64,000 bases of DNA from Mycolicibacter engbaekii. Lineage in GTDB: Bacteria; Actinomycetota; Actinomycetes; Mycobacteriales; Mycobacteriaceae. The notes beneath the pieces are model-generated. The model had not been told where the DNA came from and did not search any database. It worked only from the letters and a program-made list of their open reading frames with translations. Both the position numbers and the translations under genes were made by a program. Location of the stretch: contig NZ_LQOT01000060.1 in assembly GCF_002101585.1 (NCBI RefSeq), positions 62,001 through 126,000 on the forward strand, in the 5' to 3' direction. Shown here in pieces: positions 32,641 through 41,412 of the stretch; position 1 is the stretch's first letter; the number at the start of each line of letters is the position of its first letter.

Positions 32641-33498
32641 TCAACCCGGCAGTGCCGCGGTGATGGCATCCGCACTCGGCGCGCAGTCCCCGGCACCGGG
32701 CACCAGGGTCGCCAGCGCCCCCGCCACGCACGCACGGCGCAGCGCATGCTCGACGCCGCCGGGCCACCCGGCGGCCAGCACGCCCGCGAAGACGTCGCCC
32801 GCGCCGGTGGTGTCGACCGGCCGCACCACCGGCGGGGCAGCGCTGATGGCGCCCTGGAGTCCGCGGTAACGGGCCCCCCGGGCGCCGAGGGTGACCACCC
32901 GGTGCGGAACCCGGTGATGCAGCTGCGCGGACTCCGACTCGTTGACCACGGCGACATCGGTCAGGGCGGCCAGCCGGGTCAGCTCGGCCGAGTCGGCGGG
33001 CGGGGGAGACACGTTGAGGATCACCGTCGCCCCGCCCGTGCGGGCCAGCCCGGCGGCCGCGGCCGCCACCGCCAGCGGAATCTCCAACTGCAGCAACAGC
33101 ACCTCGCAGTCGGCGATCAGGTTGCGCTGGCCGGAATCCAGCGCCCACGAGCCGTTGGCGCCGGGCGCCACCACCACGGTGTTCTCCCCGGCCGGATCGA
33201 CGGTGATGAATGCTGCGCCACTGGGTTCCGGCAGCGTCCGCAGCCCGCCGGTTCCCACCCCGTTGTCGCGCAGGTGCCCGCGCAGTCGCAGTCCGGCGTC
33301 GTCGTCGCCGACCGCGCCCACGAACTGCACCCGTGCCCCGGCCCGCGCCGCTGCCACCGCCTGATTGGCGCCCTTGCCGCCGGGGTAGGTGCGCGGCATC
33401 TCGGCCAGCACCGTCTCGCCCGGACGGGGCAGGGCGGCAACGCGGAACACGGTGTCGGTGTTGACACTGCCCACCACACACACGCGCGCCGCCGCCAT
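32641..33498 (-). CDS. rbsK: Ribokinase-like PfkB carbohydrate kinase
   Basis: This encodes 285 residues. The N-terminal GSVNTDTVFRV and PGGKGANQAVAAARAG signatures and the C-terminal DTTGAGDVFAGVLAAG (anion hole and catalytic Asp) mark the PfkB family; ribose is the likely substrate by similarity. The ATG at 33498 is chosen because the conserved start MAAARVCVVGSVNTD lies there, although the frame is open far upstream. It converges on nadE with a 9-bp gap. Confidence 0.9.
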   Translation of the reverse strand: MAAARVCVVGSVNTDTVFRVAALPRPGETVLAEMPRTYPGGKGANQAVAAARAGARVQFVGAVGDDDAGLRLRGHLRDNGVGTGGLRTLPEPSGAAFITVDPAGENTVVVAPGANGSWALDSGQRNLIADCEVLLLQLEIPLAVAAAAAGLARTGGATVILNVSPPPADSAELTRLAALTDVAVVNESESAQLHHRVPHRVVTLGARGARYRGLQGAISAAPPVVRPVDTTGAGDVFAGVLAAGWPGGVEHALRRACVAGALATLVPGAGDCAPSADAITAALPG

Positions 33499-33543
33499 GA
33501 GATCCAGCTTCGCATTTGCAGCCGCGTCATGCCGGGCATCCCC

Positions 33544-33549
33544 TAGGGT
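33544..33549 (+). promoter_or_regulatory. -10 element of the cyclase/channel operon
   Basis: TAGGGT lies 3 nt before the ATG at 33553. A transcript would start about 7 nt downstream, inside that codon region, which favours the GTG at 33586 as the translation start. Confidence 0.4.
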
Positions 33550-33585
33550 GAGATGCCATTCGACAACCGGGAAGGGAGCCGCTGC

Positions 33586-35736
33586 GTGGACTCGGCACCG
33601 TCGACACCGGCCACGGCCACCGAACAGCGCCTGTACCGGCGCCTGGCGGCCAGGCTGAGTATCAAGACGAAGCTGGTGATCATCTTGCTGCTGACCAGCA
33701 TCGGCTCGGTCGCCGTGGTTGGGTTCGTCGAGCTTCAGTATGGCGCAACGCAACTGCAGCACGCGGCTACCAAAATGCTGGTGCAGGCCCGGGAGTCGCA
33801 GCGCCGCGCGGTCACGGCGTTGTTCGCCGACATGACCGATTCGCTGGTGCTGTTCAGCGGGGGAGCGACGGCGGCCACCGCGCTCAAGGCGTTCACCGCG
33901 GGGTTCGACGAACTCGCCAGCGCCGTGGTCACTCCCGAGCAGCAACGCGCCATCGTGGCCCACTATCGGGACGACTTCACCAAGGCGCTGGCGCAGCGGA
34001 CCGGCGAGCAGGCCGACGTCCCGGCGCTGCTGCCCGGCTCCAACGCACAGCGTTACCTGCAGGCGCACTACACCGCACGATTCGCCGGGGACGCGACGAA
34101 ACCCGCCGACGCCGGCGACGGCAGTGCCTGGTCGGCGGCGAACGCCCAATTCAACGAGGCGTTCTCCGAAGTCGTCGAACTCAACGCCTACCGCGACGCC
34201 TTACTGCTGGACTCCCGGGGCAACGTGGTCTACTCGGTCAACAAGGGCGTGGACCTGGGCACCAACGTGCTCACCGGCCCCTACCGCGAGTCCGGGTTGC
34301 GCGAGGCCTACCGCAAAGCGCTGGGCGCCAACGCGGTCAACTTCGTGTGGATCACCGATTTCCAGCAGTACCAGCCCGCCCTGGACGAACCCATCGCCTG
34401 GCTGGTGTCGCCGGTCGGTACCAACGGCACCGTCGAGGGCGTGCTGGCCCTGGCCCTGCCCAGTGCCAAGATCTCCCGGATCATGACCGCCGACCGCGAC
34501 TGGGAAGCCGCCGGGCTGGGGCATACGACCGAGACCTACCTGGCCGGTCCGGATGATCTGATGCGTTCGGATTCCCGCATGTTCCTCGAGGACCCCGACC
34601 GGTACCGCCGGGAGGCGGTGGCAGCGGGGACCTCGGAGTCGACGGTGGACCGCGCGCTGCGACTGGGGACCACCACCATCGTCCAACCCGTCGGGGGTCC
34701 GGGATTGCAGGCCGCCCACCGGGGCCAGACCGGCACGCTCACCGCCGGATACGACTATCTGGGGAACCGGGAGTTGACCGCCTACGCGCCGCTGACGGTG
34801 CCCAATTCCGACCTGCAGTGGTCGATCCTGGCGACGCGGGAGTATTCCGAGGCGTACTCCGCTGTGACCGCGTTCAGCAGGAGAGTGGTGCTGGCGACCA
34901 CCGCGGTCATCTTCGCCATCTGTGTGCTGGCGATGGTGTTCGCCCGGCTTCTGCTGCGACCGATCCGGCGGCTGCAGGAAGCCGCACAGCGGATCAGCGC
35001 CGGTGATTACAGTGCCGTGGTGCCGGTCCGGACGGCAGATGAGATCGGAGATCTGACCAGGGCGTTCAACGACATGAGCCACAGCCTGCGTACCAAGGAG
35101 GAGATGCTCACCGCCCAGCGCAGGCAGAACGACGAACTCATGTTGTCGCTGATGCCCGAACCCCTGGTGCGGCGTTACCGTGGCGGTGAGCAGGCCATCG
35201 CCGACGAGCATCACAACGTCAGCATCGTCTACGCCGAGTTGCAGGGTATCGAGCAGTTGTCCGCCGAGGTCGGTGCGAGCGAGCTGGTGACGATCGTCGA
35301 CGACCTGGTGCGGCAGTTCGATGCCGCGGCCGAAGCCGTTGGCGTCGAGCGAATCCGGACCATGTACAACGGCTATCTCGCCGGCTGCGGGCTGACCACC
35401 CCCCGGCTGGACGGTGTGCACCGCATCGTCGAATTCGCCTGCGAGATGCAGCGCATCGTGGATCGGTTCGCCATCGAATCCGGTTACCGGCTGAGCCTCT
35501 GGGCCGGCGTCACCTCCGGGGAGGTCGTCAGTGGCCTGGTGGGCCGCTCCGGCGTCACCTACGACCTGTGGGGATCGGCAGTCAACGACGCCTACCAGCT
35601 GCGCAGGCAAACACCGGAATCCGGGATCTTCGTGACCGCCGCGGTGCGTGACATGCTCGGCGACACCGAGGAGTTCGTGCTGGAGGGCAGCGGTGATGGC
35701 GGGCAGCGGATCTGGAGATTGTCGGCGGCGACGTGA
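33586..35736 (+). CDS. Membrane class III adenylate cyclase homologue with degenerate active site
   Basis: This encodes 716 residues. The order is: TM helix (about 29-48), a large extracytoplasmic sensor region (about 50-430), a second TM (433-453), HAMP (454-506) and a cyclase homology domain (540-690). Canonical cyclases need two metal-binding Asp; here the positions read E551 (VYAELQG) and N595 (RTMYNGYLAG). The adenine-reading Lys is R591 and the transition-state Arg is Q671 (AVNDAYQL), while D660 and N667 remain. cAMP synthesis therefore looks doubtful. GTG 33586 has GGAAGGGAG at 7 nt; an in-frame ATG at 33553 would add 11 residues. The stop overlaps the channel gene. It corresponds to Rv2435c. 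Confidence 0.85.
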   Translation: MDSAPSTPATATEQRLYRRLAARLSIKTKLVIILLLTSIGSVAVVGFVELQYGATQLQHAATKMLVQARESQRRAVTALFADMTDSLVLFSGGATAATALKAFTAGFDELASAVVTPEQQRAIVAHYRDDFTKALAQRTGEQADVPALLPGSNAQRYLQAHYTARFAGDATKPADAGDGSAWSAANAQFNEAFSEVVELNAYRDALLLDSRGNVVYSVNKGVDLGTNVLTGPYRESGLREAYRKALGANAVNFVWITDFQQYQPALDEPIAWLVSPVGTNGTVEGVLALALPSAKISRIMTADRDWEAAGLGHTTETYLAGPDDLMRSDSRMFLEDPDRYRREAVAAGTSESTVDRALRLGTTTIVQPVGGPGLQAAHRGQTGTLTAGYDYLGNRELTAYAPLTVPNSDLQWSILATREYSEAYSAVTAFSRRVVLATTAVIFAICVLAMVFARLLLRPIRRLQEAAQRISAGDYSAVVPVRTADEIGDLTRAFNDMSHSLRTKEEMLTAQRRQNDELMLSLMPEPLVRRYRGGEQAIADEHHNVSIVYAELQGIEQLSAEVGASELVTIVDDLVRQFDAAAEAVGVERIRTMYNGYLAGCGLTTPRLDGVHRIVEFACEMQRIVDRFAIESGYRLSLWAGVTSGEVVSGLVGRSGVTYDLWGSAVNDAYQLRRQTPESGIFVTAAVRDMLGDTEEFVLEGSGDGGQRIWRLSAAT

Positions 35737-37112
35737 ACGTCTTCGGTCCGTGGCTGTATTGGGCGATCGGGGTCGGCATCGGCTTCCCCGCGGGCCTGAT
35801 CCTGCTCACCGAATGGCATGGGGCTCTGGCCCGAAGAGACAGCTTTTTGGCCCGGCCCGTGGCGCTGGCCCGCAACTATCTGCTGCCGCTGGCCGCGCTG
35901 CTGGTGCTGCTGGCGAATGTGGCCGGGGTACCGGAACAGGATCCGACGTTACGGGTCATCTACACCGCGTTCGGCCTGGTGCTGCTGGTCCTGGTGCTCT
36001 CGGTGCTCGACGTCACGGTCTTCCAGAGCGCCCCCACAAGTTCCTGGCGAGGCCGGATACCGACCATTTTCATCGATGTGGCCCGGTTCCTGCTGATCGG
36101 TGCGGGGCTGGCCCTGACGCTGTCGCTGGTCTGGGGGGCCAAGATCGGCGGGCTGTTCACCGCGCTGGGCGTGACGTCGGTGGTCATCGGCCTGATGCTG
36201 CAGAACTCGGTCGGCCAGATCGTCTCCGGCCTGTTCATGCTCTTCGAGCAGCCGTTCCGGATCGGGGACTGGTTGTCCACGCCCGCCGCGCGCGGCCGCG
36301 TCGTCGAGGTGAACTGGCGCGCTGTGCACATCAGCACGGCTGAGGGGCTGCAGGTCACACCCAACTCCGTGCTGGCGGCCACTTCATTCACCAATATCAG
36401 CCGTTCGGGCGGCGAGCACCGGGTGTCGATCACCACGACGTTCGCCGTGGGCGACCCGCCGGACCGGGTATGTGCACTGCTGTCGCGCGTTGCCGACGAA
36501 CTGCCGCTGAGCATCGGAGCGGCGGATTCGGCGGCCCTGGGTGGCGGCCAGTACCGCACCACGATCGCGGTGGACTCCCCGCGCGACGACAGCGCGGTGC
36601 AGGCCACCTTCCTGCGGTGGTTGTGGTACGCCTCCCGCCGGGAGGGACTGCACCTCGACGACGCCGACGACGACTTCGGCACACCCGAGCGCGTCGCCGA
36701 GGCGCTGCGCATGGTCGTGGCGCCGGTGCTGCGGCTGACCGACGCCGACCAGCAGGCTCTGGTGCCGCACGCCCGGATGGTCCGCTACGCCGGCGACGAA
36801 CCGCTGCAGCGGGCCGGTCAGGTGCCGACCGCCATGACATTCCTGACCGACGGCACAGTCCGGCTCACCGCCGCAGATCCGGCCGTGCCGGACACCACGC
36901 TGCGCCAGGGCGGGTTCCTCGGCGTCACCACGCTGACCCGCCAGCCCAGTCAGTTCGACGCGCGCGCCCTGCAGGAAGTGACCGCGGTGGTCATCGACCG
37001 CGAGCACATCGAGGATCTGGTGACGGCCAAGCCGCTGCTGTTGCAGGAACTGGGCCGCATCATCGATCAGCGACGGCGGGTGCCGGCCGAAGACCGGGGC
37101 CGTTTTACCTGA
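35733..37112 (+). CDS. MscS-family channel with C-terminal cyclic-nucleotide-binding-like domain
   Basis: This encodes 459 residues. Several TM helices (about 6-26, 45-65, 76-96, 110-130 and 137-155) are followed by the MscS pore helix and beta domain (GLMLQNSVGQIVSGLFMLFEQPFRIGDW, split about 150-180). A CNB-like domain occupies about 340-450. Its phosphate-binding cassette reads GGFLGVTTLTRQPSQFDA, so the usual ribose-binding Glu (GE) is Val and the phosphate-binding Arg is not in place. The GTG overlaps the cyclase stop (GTGA). The family links ligand or tension to ion flow. The position matches Rv2434c. Confidence 0.88.
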   Translation: MNVFGPWLYWAIGVGIGFPAGLILLTEWHGALARRDSFLARPVALARNYLLPLAALLVLLANVAGVPEQDPTLRVIYTAFGLVLLVLVLSVLDVTVFQSAPTSSWRGRIPTIFIDVARFLLIGAGLALTLSLVWGAKIGGLFTALGVTSVVIGLMLQNSVGQIVSGLFMLFEQPFRIGDWLSTPAARGRVVEVNWRAVHISTAEGLQVTPNSVLAATSFTNISRSGGEHRVSITTTFAVGDPPDRVCALLSRVADELPLSIGAADSAALGGGQYRTTIAVDSPRDDSAVQATFLRWLWYASRREGLHLDDADDDFGTPERVAEALRMVVAPVLRLTDADQQALVPHARMVRYAGDEPLQRAGQVPTAMTFLTDGTVRLTAADPAVPDTTLRQGGFLGVTTLTRQPSQFDARALQEVTAVVIDREHIEDLVTAKPLLLQELGRIIDQRRRVPAEDRGRFT

Positions 37113-37139
37113 TCGGGCGTTCGCCGATACTCTGGCACG

Positions 37140-38393
37140 ATGAGCGTCCCCGTGCTTCCCGACCTGCGCCAAGAGGTCCATGACGCCGCCCGGCGGGCAA
37201 GGATCGCCTCGCGCTCCCTCACGGCGTTGTCCACCGCGGCCAAGAACAGTGCGCTGAACGCCGCAGCGGATGCGCTGCTGGCCCATGCCGATGACATCCT
37301 GGCCGCCAACGAGCGTGACGTCGCCGCCGCCCGGGCCGCGGGCACTCCCGAGGCCATGCTGGACCGGCTCGCCCTGTCGAAGTCCCGAGTCGACGGGATC
37401 GCCGCGGGGCTGCGCCAGGTCGCCGGTCTGCCCGATCCGGTCGGTGAGGTGTTGCGCGGCTACACCCTGCCCAACGGCCTGCTCCTGCGTCAGCAGCGCG
37501 TCCCACTCGGTGTGGTGGGCATGGTCTACGAGGGCCGGCCCAACGTCACAGTCGACGCATTCGGGCTGACGCTGAAGTCCGGCAACGCCGCGCTGCTGCG
37601 CGGCAGTTCCTCGGCGGCCCATTCCAACCAGGCCCTGGTGGATGTGCTGCGCGGCGCGTTGGTGGATGAGGACCTGCCCGCCGACGCCGTGCAGCTGCTG
37701 TCGTCGGTCGACCGCGCCACCGTCACCCACCTGATCCAGGCCCGCGGACTGGTCGACGTGGTGATCCCGCGCGGCGGCGCGGGCCTGATCGAAGCCGTGG
37801 TGCGCGACGCGTTGGTGCCGACCATCGAGACCGGCGTCGGCAACTGCCACGTCTACATCCATGAGGCCGCCGACCTCGACGTCGCCGAACAGGTGTTGCT
37901 CAACTCCAAGACCCGCCGGCCCAGCGTCTGCAACGCCGCCGAGACACTGCTGATCGACCAGGCCATCGCCGCCGAGGCGGTGCCCCGGCTGGTGGATGCG
38001 CTCAGTGCCGCCGGGGTGGCGGTGCACGGCGACGCCGACGCCGCCGCCGCCGAAGACCACCTGCGGCGCGAATACCTCGCGATGGACATCGCCCTGTCGG
38101 TGGTCGACGGGCTTGAGGACGCCATCGACCACATCAACGAGTACGGCACCGGCCACACCGAGGCCATCGTCACCACCAACATGGCCGCGGCGCAGCGATT
38201 CAGCGAGCAGGTCGACGCCGCCGCCGTCATGGTCAACGCCTCGACGGCCTTCACCGACGGCGAACAGTTCGGCTTCGGCGCCGAGATCGGCATCTCCACC
38301 CAGAAACTGCACGCCCGTGGCCCGATGGGGCTGCCGGAGCTGACGTCGACCAAATGGATCGTGTGGGGTGACGGCCACACCCGTCCCGCCTAA
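37140..38393 (+). CDS. proA: Gamma-glutamyl phosphate reductase
   Basis: This 417-residue aldehyde-dehydrogenase-fold enzyme reduces glutamyl-5-phosphate to the semialdehyde, the second step of proline synthesis after ProB. The catalytic C264 lies in [13 protein letters not shown], and [20 protein letters not shown] is the C-terminal signature. TACTCT (37128-37133) is 6 nt before the ATG, so the mRNA may be leaderless and independent of the channel gene 27 bp upstream. Confidence 0.96.
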   Translation: MSVPVLPDLRQEVHDAARRARIASRSLTALSTAAKNSALNAAADALLAHADDILAANERDVAAARAAGTPEAMLDRLALSKSRVDGIAAGLRQVAGLPDPVGEVLRGYTLPNGLLLRQQRVPLGVVGMVYEGRPNVTVDAFGLTLKSGNAALLRGSSSAAHSNQALVDVLRGALVDEDLPADAVQLLSSVDRATVTHLIQARGLVDVVIPRGGAGLIEAVVRDALVPTIETGVGNCHVYIHEAADLDVAEQVLLNSKTRRPSVCNAAETLLIDQAIAAEAVPRLVDALSAAGVAVHGDADAAAAEDHLRREYLAMDIALSVVDGLEDAIDHINEYGTGHTEAIVTTNMAAAQRFSEQVDAAAVMVNASTAFTDGEQFGFGAEIGISTQKLHARGPMGLPELTSTKWIVWGDGHTRPA

Positions 38394-38407
38394 GGAGCCC
38401 GCACCGC

Positions 38408-39307
38408 ATGGACAACCCCACCACCCCCGCGCAACACGCCTCGCTGTTCTCCGACATCGACGACGTGGCGCGCCGGCTGGCCGAGACCGGCTACCTGGCC
38501 GACACCGCCACCACCACCGCGGTGTTCCTCGCCGACCGGCTGGGCAAGCCCCTGCTGGTGGAGGGCCCGGCCGGGGTCGGCAAAACCGAACTGGCGCGTG
38601 CGGTGGCCGCGGCCACCGGCGCCGGGCTGGTGCGCCTGCAGTGCTACGAGGGTGTCGACGAGGCCCGGGCGCTCTATGAGTGGAACCACGCCAAGCAGAT
38701 TCTCCGCATCCAGTCCGGCAACGCCGCCGGTACGGGCGGCGACTGGGACGACACCAAGTTGGACGTGTTCTCCGAGGAGTTCTTGTTGTCGCGTCCGCTG
38801 CTGACGGCGATCCGGCGAACCGATCCGACGGTGCTGCTGGTGGACGAGACCGACAAGGCCGACATCGAGATCGAGGGCCTGCTGCTGGAGGTGTTGTCCG
38901 ACTTCGCGGTCACCGTGCCGGAACTGGGCACCATCACCGCCACGCGCACCCCGTTCACGGTGCTGACCTCCAACGCCACCCGGGAACTGTCCGAGGCGCT
39001 CAAGCGCCGCTGCCTGTTCCTGCACATCGACTTCCCCGACCCCGACCTGGAACGCCGCATCCTGCTGTCGCGGGTGCCGGAGTTGCCCGAGCACCTGGCG
39101 GCCGAGTTGGTGCGCATCATCGGGGTGCTGCGCGGCATGCAGCTCAAGAAGCTGCCGTCGGTTGCCGAAACCATCGACTGGGGCCGCACCATCCTGGCCC
39201 TGGGCATGGACACCATCGACGACGCCACCGTCGCGGCGACCCTGGGAGTGGTGCTCAAGCACCAGTCCGATCAGGTGCGGGCATCCGGAGAATTGCGACT
39301 GAACTGA
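38408..39307 (+). CDS. MoxR-family AAA+ ATPase
   Basis: This encodes 299 residues with Walker A GPAGVGKT (53-60), Walker B LLVDETDKAD (about 142-151) and sensor region LTSNATRELSEALKRRC. MoxR ATPases act as chaperones that mature partner enzymes together with a VWA protein, and the next gene encodes one. The stop and the next ATG share one base (TGATG). It matches Rv2426c. The client is unknown; the proA neighbour is probably coincidental. Confidence 0.92.
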   Translation: MDNPTTPAQHASLFSDIDDVARRLAETGYLADTATTTAVFLADRLGKPLLVEGPAGVGKTELARAVAAATGAGLVRLQCYEGVDEARALYEWNHAKQILRIQSGNAAGTGGDWDDTKLDVFSEEFLLSRPLLTAIRRTDPTVLLVDETDKADIEIEGLLLEVLSDFAVTVPELGTITATRTPFTVLTSNATRELSEALKRRCLFLHIDFPDPDLERRILLSRVPELPEHLAAELVRIIGVLRGMQLKKLPSVAETIDWGRTILALGMDTIDDATVAATLGVVLKHQSDQVRASGELRLN

Positions 39308-40746
39308 TGGTGCGCCGCATCCACCCAGCGCAGCCGCTCGCCCCGCACGGGATTCCGGGCCATCTGGTGGGGTTCGTGGAAGCCCTGCGGGCGCAGGGGA
39401 TTTCGGTGGGGCCCTCGGAGACCGTCGACGCCGGCCGGGTGCTCACCGTGATCGGGCTGGGGGACCGGGAGGTGCTGCGGGAGGGTTTGGCCTGCGCGGT
39501 GCTGCGCCGGCCGGATCACCGCGACACCTACGACGCCATGTTCGACCTGTGGTTTCCCGCAGCCCTGGGCGGGCGCACCGTGGTGACCTCCGACGATCCG
39601 CAGTCGGTCGACGACCTGCCGCTGCCAGAGGACGCCGAGGACATGCGGGCAATGCTGGTCGACCTGCTGACGGCGAATCCCGACCTCGCCGACACCGATC
39701 CGCGGCTGTCGGCCATGATCGCCGCGATCGTCGGGGCCTACGGGCAGTACCGTTCGAGCCGCGGACCGTCCTACTCGGCCTACCAGGCACTCAAGGCGCT
39801 GGCGCTCGACGAGCTGGAGGGCAAGCTGCTGGCAGGGCTGCTGGCCCCCTACGGCGAGGAGCCCAGCCCCACCCAGGAACAGATCGCCAAGGCGATGGCC
39901 GCGCAGCGGATCGCCGCGTTGCGCAAGCTCGTCGACGCCGAGACCAAGCGGCGTACCGCCGAACAGCTGGGCCGCGAACACGTGCAGATGTACGGCATCC
40001 CGCAACTGAGCGAGAACGTCGAGTTCCTCCGCGCGTCCGGGGAGCAGCTGCGCCAGATGCGCCGAGTGGTGGCGCCGCTGGCGCGGACCCTGGCAACGCG
40101 GCTGGCCGCACGGCGGCGGCGCTCCCGCGCCGGCACCATCGACCTGCGCAAGACATTGCGCAAGTCGATGTCCACCGGCGGGGTTCCGATCGACGTGGTG
40201 CTGCGCAAGCCGCGCCCCGCCCGCCCCGAACTGGTGGTGCTGTGCGACGTGTCCGGCTCGGTCGCCGGGTTCAGCCACTTCACCCTGCTGCTGGTTCACG
40301 CACTGCGCCAACAGTTTTCCCGGGTCCGGGTCTTTGCCTTCATCGACACCACCGACGAGGTCACGCACCTGTTCGGCCCGGACGCCGACCTGGCGGTGGC
40401 CATCCAGCGGATCACCCGGGAGTCCGGGGTCTACACCCGCGACGGCCACTCCGATTACGGCAACGCCTTCGTCTCGTTCGCCGAGAACTATCCCAACGTG
40501 GTGTCGCCGCGCAGCGCGCTGCTGGTGCTCGGGGACGGACGGACGAACTACCGCGATCCCGGGGTGCAGGTGCTGTCGCATCTGGTGACCGCCAGCAGGC
40601 ACGCGCACTGGCTCAACCCCGAGCCCGAGCATCTTTGGGGCAGTGGCGATTCGGCGATTCCGCGTTACCGCGAGGTGATCGCCATGCATGAGTGCCGCTC
40701 GGCCAAGCAGCTCGCCGGGGTCATCGACGCCCTGCTGCCGGTTTAG
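39307..40746 (+). CDS. VWA-domain CoxE-like protein
   Basis: This encodes 479 residues. An N-terminal helical region (1-300) includes a basic stretch (LAARRRRSRAGTIDLRKTL). A CoxE-type von Willebrand A domain has MIDAS residues D314-x-S316-x-S318 (CDVSGSV). Partner of the MoxR ATPase at 38408. CoxE-like proteins mature metalloenzymes such as CO dehydrogenase in other bacteria, but no such enzyme is encoded nearby. It is very similar in layout to Rv2425c. Confidence 0.9.
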   Translation: MVRRIHPAQPLAPHGIPGHLVGFVEALRAQGISVGPSETVDAGRVLTVIGLGDREVLREGLACAVLRRPDHRDTYDAMFDLWFPAALGGRTVVTSDDPQSVDDLPLPEDAEDMRAMLVDLLTANPDLADTDPRLSAMIAAIVGAYGQYRSSRGPSYSAYQALKALALDELEGKLLAGLLAPYGEEPSPTQEQIAKAMAAQRIAALRKLVDAETKRRTAEQLGREHVQMYGIPQLSENVEFLRASGEQLRQMRRVVAPLARTLATRLAARRRRSRAGTIDLRKTLRKSMSTGGVPIDVVLRKPRPARPELVVLCDVSGSVAGFSHFTLLLVHALRQQFSRVRVFAFIDTTDEVTHLFGPDADLAVAIQRITRESGVYTRDGHSDYGNAFVSFAENYPNVVSPRSALLVLGDGRTNYRDPGVQVLSHLVTASRHAHWLNPEPEHLWGSGDSAIPRYREVIAMHECRSAKQLAGVIDALLPV

Positions 40747-40974
40747 CCCGATCTGCCGGCCGGGCCGCGGTCGTAGCAAGTTGTCCGGCGCAAAGGCGGG
40801 CCGTCCACTGCCCTCCCCGGCGGGTGGAGTAGGCATGACGCCGATTCGAGTAGACGGGCCGGTTTTCGCCGGAAAACTAGGGTAGTTCGTTGCTCTATGA
40901 ACCCACGCCGCCGGCGAAATAACCTAAGGCGTCTTAGCGTGTTTTAAGCATCCGGGCAACGGGGAGGTCGTGTG
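40747..40974. promoter_or_regulatory. Upstream region of the PGRS-like frame: inverted repeat, -10 and strong RBS
   Basis: GTTTTC-GCCG-GAAAAC (40862-40877) is an inverted repeat that runs straight into TAGGGT (40878-40883), a -10-like hexamer. GGGGAGG (40961-40967) stands 7 nt before the ATG at 40975. Together they form a complete expression signal for the next frame. Confidence 0.4.
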
Positions 40975-41378
40975 ATGGCTGGGAGCCACCGCGTTGCGAA
41001 GCGGAATTTCTCACGCAGGGCAAAGGTGCGTTGCGGTCGCCGGGTCTCCGGTGACCGTTTCCCCATCGGCGGCAATTGTGGTGCCGCCGGCATCGGGGAT
41101 GACGGGGGCACCGGTGGCCCGGTCGCGGCTGGGACCGGCTTCGCCGGCGACGGTGCCAAGGGGGGCGCCGGCGGAATCGCCGGGTTCGGCACCGGGGGCC
41201 CGGGGGGAACGGTGGCACCGGCGGCGCCGGCGTCAACGCCGCTGCTAGCGGCGCTGGCGGCGATGGCGGCGCCGGTGCCACCGGCGGGTCCAGCGGCAAG
41301 GGGGGCGCCGGCGCGCGGCAACGGCATATCGCCGGCATAGCAGCCGGTTGCATACGACCACGGTCGTCGGAGATCTGA
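40975..41378 (+). pseudogene. PGRS-like Gly/Ala-rich frame broken at a G6 tract
   Basis: From the ATG behind GGGGAGG the frame reads about 30 basic residues and then a PGRS-like GGX pattern (GDDGGTGGPVAAGTGFAGDG, AKGGAGGIAGFGTGGPGG). At the G6 tract 41202-41207 the Gly-rich coding moves to another frame (NGGTGGAGVNAAASGAGG, DGGAGATGGSSGKGGAGA), which ends at TGA 41376-41378. The original frame instead runs into Pro/Ala-rich noise and stops at 41340. No PE domain is present. It may be a decayed PE_PGRS remnant, a phase-variable gene or a sequencing error in the G run. Confidence 0.55.
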
Positions 41379-41412
41379 ATCCGGCGGCCGTGGTCGCCGT
41401 CGTGGTAGGGGC

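Noticed and set aside
33553..33585. ATG at 33553 as start of the cyclase gene
   Set aside because: It lies 3 nt after the -10-like TAGGGT and lacks a well-spaced ribosome binding site; the GTG at 33586 has GGAAGGGAG at 7 nt.
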